Shown: positions 20,701 to 26,517 of the stretch, one piece after another
Numbering within the stretch: the first letter of the stretch is position 1
How the letters are laid out: every line of letters begins with the position of its first letter
Assembly: GCA_020435335.1 (NCBI GenBank)
Contig: JAGQZT010000019.1
Span: 1 to 64,000 of the forward strand
DNA length: 64,000 nucleotides
DNA from: Flavobacteriales bacterium
Lineage (GTDB): Bacteria; Bacteroidota; Bacteroidia; Flavobacteriales_E; Vicingaceae
Reading direction: 5' to 3'
Program-made: the position numbers and the translations under genes
Notes under the pieces: model-generated
The model's input: only the letters and a program-made list of their open reading frames with translations
Databases searched by the model: none
What the model was told of the DNA's origin: nothing

Positions 20701-21114
20701 TAACTCCATGGACTTCTGGTCGATGCTGGCCAGGAGCAACTGGTTGGTACCGGCAGAAGATAAATGCTCCAGCTGAAGCACATTGATGAGTTTATCTTTC
20801 ACCTCCTCAAAGTGGTTGCCGATGATCTGGGCAGCCTGTTTGTGGTTGATTACCTTTCCAAAATGATAAAGTTTTAATAAAGGAATCGCTATGTAATTAA
20901 CTAAAAGATAAGTGGTTATTAAAATAAACGAGTAAAACAAAATGGTCCGGCCTGTGGTGTCGAACTGTCCGAAATACTCGAGGGAGGTAAAGGTGATGTA
21001 GGAAGCCAGCAACAGGGCAGCGCAATAAATACCTCCTCGCAAAAGCATATTCTTGTAATACTTTCGAATGAAAGCATCCAGTTTTTGAATGAGTATTTGG
21101 TAATTGTTGCTCAT
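17770..21114 (-). CDS. DUF4175-type giant membrane/coiled-coil protein
   Basis: 1114 residues. Transmembrane segments lie at about 27-48, 57-80 and 153-172, followed by a periplasmic beta-rich part (about 190-480) and long Glu/Lys/Gln coiled coils (about 505-860) full of heptads such as KMQELLDKQKELEKMVNEIQ. Then comes a Met/Gly/Lys-rich stretch (GMGMGKGGMSES) and a charged C-terminus. It resembles proteins annotated DUF4175 in Bacteroidota. Function unknown; the architecture suggests an envelope structural or tethering role. Translationally coupled (4-base overlap) to the anti-sigma-type ATPase. The long open frames on the opposite strand here come from the Lys/Glu codon bias and are not genes. 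Confidence 0.75.
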   Translation of the reverse strand: MSNNYQILIQKLDAFIRKYYKNMLLRGGIYCAALLLASYITFTSLEYFGQFDTTGRTILFYSFILITTYLLVNYIAIPLLKLYHFGKVINHKQAAQIIGNHFEEVKDKLINVLQLEHLSSAGTNQLLLASIDQKSMELKPVPFSNAVNLGENKKYLKFLLIPLLLMIGIAITAPKIFTEGTHRLVNHNTYIAPVAPFQLEVSNASLEVLKNKDFNLQVAIQGDQLPEKVYVEYNGNKYPLSKNDRRNYSYTFKNVQNDQDFKLYASGFYSQEHELKVIPNPILTDFTVSIRYPAYLKKSDETLNNTGDLVLPEGTKLTWSIHAEDADYVYFIDSDSAFQLKAAAAQFNFSKTAKQNQGYAIIPSNSFVEFGDTVQYSLQVIPDKYPTINVTEKRDSTTDNRLYFKGEIADDYGFSGLTFHYQILTQIDSLPERNQVKTVNIPFNGAINMDEFFHFWNLEELNILPGDEISYYFTVWDNDGVNGRKPTKSNIKTFRSKTIKERNTETSKSNSEIKKNLSESISDAKQIQKDLEELKKKLADKKEIGWEEKQKMQELLDKQKELEKMVNEIQKENQQNNQQQNEYKQYSEEILKKQEQLQKLFDELMSDEMKEMMEKLQEMMDKLDKNMFENELDKMELSNKDLEKELDRSLELFKQMEFEQKLDEVKSKLEELADKQKELSEDTEQKKESNEELNKKQEELNQEFNELKKELDELEKMDQELERPNGMEDTKSQQEEISKEMENSSQQLQNNKNKKSSESQKKAADQMSEMAQQMAAMQQQSQNQGEDMDALRQLLDNLVHLSFEQEELMENYKKIDNKSPDYVALTQKQKKLKDDAEMIEDSLFALSKRVVQLESTINKEISLINSNMDKTIFYMAERQNPMASARQQYVMTSVNNLALLFDEALQQMQAQMRSQKPGEGSCDKPGGNGKPKPGFGNIKKMQDQLSKQLEQMKKAMEEGKMPGGKKEGSKDGMGMGKGGMSESLAKMAAQQAKIREELNKLKQSGGAPGLDGMSKMMEENETDIVNKRITQETINRQKEILTRLLESEKAEREREWDEKRESKEGVTKQASNPELYFDYNKEKEKEVDLLKTTPPNFNTFYKNKVTQYFQNISQ

Positions 21115-21208
21115 GTTTGTTAAACGGCTTCAAGCCTTAAAACGTACGTAATCGATAGCTAAAGTTCGCCTTTTTTTACGAAATTTTCTAAAAGCTGTTA
21201 TAGAGGTG

Positions 21209-22285
21209 CTATACGGAAAGGAATTCCATAAGTTTTCCAAACTGTTTTTGCCGCTCAAAATGATCCTCCACAAAGGTGTACCCGGCTTGTCCCATTTGTT
21301 TTCGGAGAGCAGCGTCACCAATTAATTGTGCAAGCTTTTCGGCAAATGCAGACGTGTTGTTTGGCTGGATTAAAAATCCATTGACGCCATCCTTAACAAG
21401 TTCCGGGTTACTGCTCAGGTCAAAAGCCAGCACAGGCTTCTTAACAGCCATGGCTTCTGCCAAAACAAATCCGAACCCTTCCCAAAGTGCGGTAGAAACA
21501 AAGATATCGATGTGCTGCATGAATGTTTGCATATCCTCCACAAATCCCAATAATTTAACTTGTCCGGTCAGGTTGTTTTGTTCAATAGCTGTTCTGATTT
21601 CGGGTTCCAACGGACCTTCTCCGGCAATATGCATTTCAAAAGGAATGCCTTTTTTGCTTAATTTTTTCGCAACTTCAATCAACAGCAGTTGCCCTTTTTG
21701 CTCCACCAACCGCCCGGCATTTCCAATAATAATTGGGTTATTGGGATGAGATGAGCCGGGTTCGTTTTTCAGTTCGATCGCATTGTAAAGCACCAGTTTT
21801 TTCTTGGTTGCCAGGATGTCCCGGTAATGCTTTTCCACGAGGCTTTTAGTGGCTTCCGAATTAAAGATGAAATGGGTAACGGCATCCCGGAACAGCCTTT
21901 CGGTGAGTGCTTTCGGCTTGACCTCTACAGCAATTCCACGACGATAAACAATGGTCTTAACGCCTGCTTTTTTTGCTGCTTTCGCTCCTATTTTCAGGTC
22001 CTTCGGACTATTAAAAATGACGGTTTCAATTTGGTTATCGGTAAAGAATCGAACCAAAGCATTCACTTTAATCGGGTTCAAAAAGCTGCGGTTGGAAACA
22101 GACAGATGAAACTGTTTTACCGGTAGTGGTTCCAGCTTTTCAGCCAGAGCGCTATGAGCCTGGCACACAAAAAAACAAGGGATTTGCTGTTCGACAGCTA
22201 ATTGAGCAGCTTCAAAGTGCCATTTTTCGCCTCCTCCCCAAAAAGGAGTGGTATTAAAAAAACAGATATTGTTGGGATGATTCAA
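21209..22285 (-). CDS. Glycosyltransferase family 4 protein
   Basis: 358 residues, GT-B fold. N-terminal domain starts CFFNTTPFWGGGEKWHFEAA (a GxGGxE-like acceptor loop). The C-terminal nucleotide-sugar domain shows GNAGRLVEQKGQLLLIE, HIAGEGPLE and EGFGFVLAEAMA (E-x7-E motif of GT4). It transfers a sugar from a nucleotide donor, probably to lipopolysaccharide core or another surface glycan. Its start codon lies one base after the stop of the GT2 gene upstream, so the two are one transcript. Confidence 0.88.
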   Translation of the reverse strand: MNHPNNICFFNTTPFWGGGEKWHFEAAQLAVEQQIPCFFVCQAHSALAEKLEPLPVKQFHLSVSNRSFLNPIKVNALVRFFTDNQIETVIFNSPKDLKIGAKAAKKAGVKTIVYRRGIAVEVKPKALTERLFRDAVTHFIFNSEATKSLVEKHYRDILATKKKLVLYNAIELKNEPGSSHPNNPIIIGNAGRLVEQKGQLLLIEVAKKLSKKGIPFEMHIAGEGPLEPEIRTAIEQNNLTGQVKLLGFVEDMQTFMQHIDIFVSTALWEGFGFVLAEAMAVKKPVLAFDLSSNPELVKDGVNGFLIQPNNTSAFAEKLAQLIGDAALRKQMGQAGYTFVEDHFERQKQFGKLMEFLSV

Positions 22286-22286
22286 A

Positions 22287-23045
22287 TCAATGGTTTCGGT
22301 TAAGGGCTCTAAGTTTACTGTATTTCAGTTTTTTAGCGTAAGCGGAATTCTTGCAAACCACATACCCGTGGTAACCGTCTAAAAACCCGAGTTTCAGGAA
22401 ATAATCGCGGATAAATTTGAAAACGCTCTTGTAAAAGATCTTGAATCCATTGCTGGTCTTTCCTTTTTCAAATGCTGCTTTGGCACTGATGTCTGTAAAG
22501 TATTCGATCTGCTTCAGATGTTGATCAACCGTGTAAAAGGAGTAATGCAGAATATCGAAAGGGATGTGTTTGGTTCTTGCCTCTTTGTCCATGATTACTT
22601 TATCGTGCGGATTTACGCCACCCCACGAGCCTTTGGTGATGTTCCACAAACGCAATTTCTTGTCGGGGTACCAGCCGCAGTGTTTGATCCAGGTGCCGCA
22701 GAAGTTGGTTAACCGGTTAAAGCTGTATCCGTCTGCTTCCCAGTTCGACTTGATCTTTAAAATTTCCTGTTGCAGTTCAGGGGTTAGGGCCTCATCGGCA
22801 TCGAGCGATAGGACATGGTTGAATTTGGCCTGGGTTAACGCCCAGTTCTTTTGCTCAATGTGTCCGTCGAACGGATGTTCCACAAAACGAACGCCTTTTG
22901 AAGTGCAAATGGCTTTTGTTTTATCGGTAGAAAAGGAATCTACAACAACGATATCGTCGGCAATCGGCAATACGGAACCGATACACCGGGCGATGTTTTT
23001 TTCTTCGTTAAAGGTGATGATGACAACGGACAGTTGAATTTGCAT
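22287..23045 (-). CDS. Glycosyltransferase family 2 protein (WaaE/KdtX-like)
   Basis: 252 residues, GT-A fold. VVIITFNEEKNIARCI at the start, VVDSFSTDKTKAI and the DxD-type SLDADEALTPEL. KNWALTQA and the Trp-rich NFCGTWIKHCGWYPDKKLRL are typical of the WaaE/KdtX group, which adds the first sugars to lipopolysaccharide inner core. Its start is preceded on the minus strand by TTATTTTGCAGC, a degenerate -7 promoter box just before the ATG. It probably begins the transcript that continues into the GT4 gene. Confidence 0.88.
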   Translation of the reverse strand: MQIQLSVVIITFNEEKNIARCIGSVLPIADDIVVVDSFSTDKTKAICTSKGVRFVEHPFDGHIEQKNWALTQAKFNHVLSLDADEALTPELQQEILKIKSNWEADGYSFNRLTNFCGTWIKHCGWYPDKKLRLWNITKGSWGGVNPHDKVIMDKEARTKHIPFDILHYSFYTVDQHLKQIEYFTDISAKAAFEKGKTSNGFKIFYKSVFKFIRDYFLKLGFLDGYHGYVVCKNSAYAKKLKYSKLRALNRNH

Positions 23046-23063
23046 GCTGCAAAATAAAGAAAA

Positions 23064-24107
23064 TTACGCTTTTTCGAGCGTAAAAGAGAATGTAGAACCT
23101 ACATCGACCATACTTCGAACGTTAATGGTTTGGTTGTGTGCTTCGAGGATGTGTTTCACGATTGATAGTCCGAGGCCGGTTCCGCCGCTGTCGCGGGCTC
23201 TTCCCTTGTCGGTGCGGTAGAAGCGTTCGAATAGTCGGGGGAGGTGTTCTTCGGCTATTCCGATCCCGTCGTCGGAAACTTCCACCAGAATGTTATCGTG
23301 CATGTCGTAAAAACGAATTTGGGTTTCACCGTTTTCTTTCCCGTAGCGGATGGAATTTACCAGCAGGTTAACGAGTACCTGGTTGATTCGGGTTTGGTCG
23401 GCCTTTACCCAGATCGGTTTGTTGCTTTTGTCGATGATTTTGAGTTTAATGTTCTTTTCTTGAACCCGCATATCCAGCGAAGCGACTACCTCCCGGGTTA
23501 GTGCAACGATATCGAATTTAGCGATGTTCATTTTGATGGTTCCGGATTCCAGCTTGGTGATCTCGTCCAGGTCATCGATCAGGGCAATCATCCGCTCCAC
23601 ACTTTTATTGGCCTTGATCAGGTATTTTTCATTGATTGCAGGATCATCAAGACCACCTTCGAGTAAGGTTAACAGGTAACCCTGAATGTTGAAGATCGGT
23701 GTTTTCAGTTCGTGTGAAACATTGCCGACGAATTCCCGACGGTAGGTTTCGAGTCCTCGCAGCCGGGCGATTTCCTTTTTATTGGTCTTGTCCCAGTCTT
23801 CTACTTCCGATTGGACCTGGCTTAACACATCGGAATTAAAATCGAGGCTGATGGATTTTTCTCCTTTGGCCAGTTTTAATTTATGGATCGTTCGATAGAT
23901 GAGTTTGATCTTCTTGTAAATAAATTTTTCAATGGCCAACCGGAATCCGATGTAGGAGGCAAAAAAAGAGATGGGGAAGAGGATGAGGATCAACAGGTAA
24001 TCCACTTCGTGATAGAAGTAGCTGAACAGGTATTGCACTACGCTTACCACACAGGCTACGAGAAAAGAGATCCGTAAGGCTATACTATTGGGGCTTAGCT
24101 CTTTCAT
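23064..24107 (-). CDS. Sensor histidine kinase, PhoR-like
   Basis: 347 residues. Two transmembrane segments (about 9-30 and 35-56) with almost no periplasmic loop, a cytoplasmic linker without an obvious PAS domain, then HisKA with FVGNVSHELKTPIFNIQG (phosphoacceptor His132) and HATPase with NLLVNSIRYG (N-box), VSDDGIGIAEEHL and GGTGLGLSIVKHI. The lack of a sensing loop fits PhoR-type kinases that sense through a transporter. It follows its response regulator by 51 bases and appears to have its own -7 box (24115-24122). The phosphate assignment is inferred from family resemblance only. Confidence 0.88.
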   Translation of the reverse strand: MKELSPNSIALRISFLVACVVSVVQYLFSYFYHEVDYLLILILFPISFFASYIGFRLAIEKFIYKKIKLIYRTIHKLKLAKGEKSISLDFNSDVLSQVQSEVEDWDKTNKKEIARLRGLETYRREFVGNVSHELKTPIFNIQGYLLTLLEGGLDDPAINEKYLIKANKSVERMIALIDDLDEITKLESGTIKMNIAKFDIVALTREVVASLDMRVQEKNIKLKIIDKSNKPIWVKADQTRINQVLVNLLVNSIRYGKENGETQIRFYDMHDNILVEVSDDGIGIAEEHLPRLFERFYRTDKGRARDSGGTGLGLSIVKHILEAHNQTINVRSMVDVGSTFSFTLEKA

Positions 24108-24114
24108 GCTGCCG

Positions 24115-24122
24115 CAAAGGTA
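24115..24122 (-). promoter_or_regulatory. -7 promoter box upstream of the histidine kinase
   Basis: TACCTTTG on the minus strand, exact TAnnTTTG, ends 8 bases before the kinase ATG. A TTG (complement of 24141-24143) lies 18 bases further upstream. The mRNA leader would be only a few bases. Confidence 0.45.
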
Positions 24123-24158
24123 GGGAATTACTCAATAGCTCAATTGAAGGCCGAAGAA

Positions 24159-24836
24159 TTAGCCTTCAAATTTATAACCGACCCCCTTGATGGTTTTGAT
24201 GTATTCATTGCCGAGTTTTTCGCGTAATTTCCGGATGTGAACATCGATGGTACGGTCGCCAACGATCACTTCTCCTCCCCACACGTTGTCGAGGATGGCT
24301 TCCCGGGTAAACACTTTTCCGGGTTTGGAGATCAGTAGAGCGAGCAGTTCAAATTCTTTTTTGGGTAGGGTAAATTCCTGGTTGTCTTTGTATACCAGAT
24401 ACTTTTCCCGGTCGATGGCAATATCAAGCGAAGTATTGCTCTCTTCGATTTCCTCAACACCGGATTTTCTTCTTAAAATCGCTTTCACGCGGCTGATGAG
24501 GAGGCGGGGTTTAATGGGTTTGGTGATGTAGTCGTCGGCACCGGCATCGAATCCGGCAACTTGAGAGTAATCTTCACCCCGGGCACTTAAAAAGGTGATT
24601 AAAGTGTGTTTTAGATCATCTATTGCCCGGATCTCATGGCAAGTTTCGATACCATCCATTTCAGGCATCATCACATCCAGAATGATCAGGTCGGGCTTAA
24701 TTTTTTTGGCCAGTTGAATGGCTTCTTTTCCATTATTGGCAGTTGTAATGTCAAACCCTTCACGAGTCAGATTATAACCGATAAACTCCAAAATGTCCGG
24801 TTCATCATCAACCAATAATATTTTCTCCTTACTCAT
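24159..24836 (-). CDS. Response regulator, OmpR/PhoB family
   Basis: 225 residues. Receiver domain with VDDEPD (residues 9-14), phosphoacceptor Asp54 in IILDVMMPEMDG and the Lys of ITKPIKPRLL. The C-terminal winged helix (about 130-225) has FELLALLISKPGKVFTRE and VGDRTIDVHIRKLREKLG. It is a transcription factor phosphorylated by the adjacent PhoR-like kinase. Divergent from a lipoprotein/TonB-receptor pair that is a natural candidate target. Confidence 0.92.
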   Translation of the reverse strand: MSKEKILLVDDEPDILEFIGYNLTREGFDITTANNGKEAIQLAKKIKPDLIILDVMMPEMDGIETCHEIRAIDDLKHTLITFLSARGEDYSQVAGFDAGADDYITKPIKPRLLISRVKAILRRKSGVEEIEESNTSLDIAIDREKYLVYKDNQEFTLPKKEFELLALLISKPGKVFTREAILDNVWGGEVIVGDRTIDVHIRKLREKLGNEYIKTIKGVGYKFEG

Positions 24837-25106
24837 AATACCAAATCCTCTATAAATTTATGAAACGAAGTTAACTGAGCACAATTTTAAGGATGTTAAT
24901 TTAATATTAATTAATTGTTTAATCGATTTAACACAAGGGAAAAGTTGAACTCATTTCAAATATCATTTTGGTCTGTCAGGTAATCTTAAGTTAACATCAA
25001 CATAAACTAAGTATAAGATTGAATTTATGCTTGGGTAACAAAACAGCCCTTCCTTTGCCTCAGCATTTGAAATTAAACTGAAATAAAATTTTTAAACTAA
25101 CTTAAA
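24837..25106. promoter_or_regulatory. Divergent regulatory region between response regulator and lipoprotein gene
   Basis: 270 AT-rich bases without a gene, the longest gap in the window. It contains the octamer AAGTTAAC twice (24868-24875 near the regulator gene and 24988-24995), the second followed by ATCAACATAAAC, giving an AAC repeat with a period of six bases. A TTCCTTTG at 25050-25057 could be a -7 box of the lipoprotein gene. The octamers are candidate operators for the adjacent response regulator; this is not proven. Confidence 0.4.
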
Positions 25107-26420
25107 ATGAAAACAAAGAACTTATTATTAGTTACAGCGATTACTCTTGGAGTAGGAAGTGTACTTACTTCTTGTTCAAAGAAAGAAGGATGTACAGACA
25201 TTCTTGCAGACAATTACAACTCTGAAGCAGAGAAAGATGATGGGTCTTGTACCTATACGGACCCGCTTCCAACCCCAGATGATAATTATCCTTCTATTAC
25301 CGTTTCCGGGGATATTACTTCCAACACAACCTGGACAAAAGATAAAATTGTGTTTCTTGACGGACGAGTTATTGTTCAATCAGGTGCCGAGTTAACCATT
25401 CAGGCGGGAACAGTTATTAAAGGTAAAGCCGGTTCCGGATCTAATGCAGCCGTATTGATCGTTGGTGTTGGAGGTAAAATTCACGCCAGTGGTACCAGCA
25501 CAGAGCCTATTGTCTTTACTTCTGCAGACGACCAAATTATTCCCGGACAGATTGCCAGCCCGAACTTAACCGTAAACAACAAAGGTTTATGGGGTGGTGT
25601 GATTATCTTAGGTGATGCGCCGATTTCTCCATCTACCGGAACAACTGCCGAAATCGAAGGAATTCCAGCCGGAACAGCAGGTACTACATACGGTGGTAAC
25701 GATGTTTCCGACAACTCCGGAGAATTTCAATACTGTTCCGTAAGACACGGTGGTGTAATTATCGGAGCGGGTAATGAGATCAACGGATTAACTTTAGGTG
25801 GTGTTGGTAACGGAACGACAATCGATCACGTAGAGATTTATGCTAACCTGGACGATGGTATCGAATTCTTTGGAGGATCTGTTAATGTTTCTGACGCTAT
25901 TGTTGTGAAAATCGATGATGACTGTTACGACATCGACCAGTCATACGACGGAACAATCACCAACTTTATGGCGATCATTGGTCCTAACCAATCCGGGGAT
26001 GCTTTCGAAATCGATGGTCCCGAAGGTTCCAGCAATGCTACAGGGTTGTTTAACATGGATGGTGGCTTGATCTTGGGCTCATCTTCAAACGCAAGTTGCG
26101 ACTTTATGGTGTTCAAATCCAAAGCACAAGGAACATTACAAAATGTATACTTAACCGATTTCAACGCAGCTGCCAGAGTAAAAGTAAACGGTGCCGACGC
26201 ATACGCGAACTACGATGGTACAGGAGTTTCTTCTTTAACGATTACCGGTAACACATTTAATGTGGGTGCAATCACCGGAATCTTTGATTCTGACCAGGCC
26301 GGATTCAACGAATCGTTCTTTACCGGAGCGAACTCAACTGCCACCGGAATCACTAACGGATTCAACCTGTCAGAGTTCGGTCAGTGGACATTCGCTGCTC
26401 ACTCCGGACAGTACAAATAA
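25107..26420 (+). CDS. Secreted beta-rich lipoprotein paired with TonB receptor
   Basis: 437 residues. The signal peptide ends LTSC, with Cys23 as lipidation site. It is followed by GCTDILADNYN and then DDGSCTY, a short acidic Cys-containing motif frequent in secreted proteins of the phylum. The rest (about 60-437) is beta-rich with repeated segments such as LDGRVIVQSGAELTIQ, GTVIKG and VEIYANLDDGIEFFGGSV, suggesting a right-handed beta-helix or solenoid. Gly, Asn and Asp are abundant. It is separated from the TonB receptor by a strong hairpin terminator, so it may be made in excess of the receptor. Substrate unknown; phosphate-related uptake is inferred only from the neighbouring PhoR/PhoB-like pair. 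Confidence 0.75.
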   Translation: MKTKNLLLVTAITLGVGSVLTSCSKKEGCTDILADNYNSEAEKDDGSCTYTDPLPTPDDNYPSITVSGDITSNTTWTKDKIVFLDGRVIVQSGAELTIQAGTVIKGKAGSGSNAAVLIVGVGGKIHASGTSTEPIVFTSADDQIIPGQIASPNLTVNNKGLWGGVIILGDAPISPSTGTTAEIEGIPAGTAGTTYGGNDVSDNSGEFQYCSVRHGGVIIGAGNEINGLTLGGVGNGTTIDHVEIYANLDDGIEFFGGSVNVSDAIVVKIDDDCYDIDQSYDGTITNFMAIIGPNQSGDAFEIDGPEGSSNATGLFNMDGGLILGSSSNASCDFMVFKSKAQGTLQNVYLTDFNAAARVKVNGADAYANYDGTGVSSLTITGNTFNVGAITGIFDSDQAGFNESFFTGANSTATGITNGFNLSEFGQWTFAAHSGQYK

Positions 26421-26473
26421 GCAGTTAACAATTAGATAATGTTAGTTTAATGTTGTCGAATTATAAGAGTCTT

Positions 26474-26506
26474 AAAATTGCCGCAAATTAAAGCGGCAAT
26501 TTTTTA
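26474..26506 (+). terminator. Hairpin with T-tract between lipoprotein and TonB receptor genes
   Basis: AATTGCCGC (26476-26484) pairs with GCGGCAATT (26493-26501) around an eight-base loop, followed by six T. It lies 12 bases before the receptor ATG, so it either ends most lipoprotein transcripts or acts as an attenuator. Confidence 0.8.
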
Positions 26507-26517
26507 TTTAAAGGGAT

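Noticed and set aside
24837-25106. E. coli-type Pho box
   Set aside because: GTCTGTCAGG at 24971 resembles half a CTGTCAT unit, but no second unit follows at 11-base spacing; PhoB sites in this phylum are not known to me well enough to call one.
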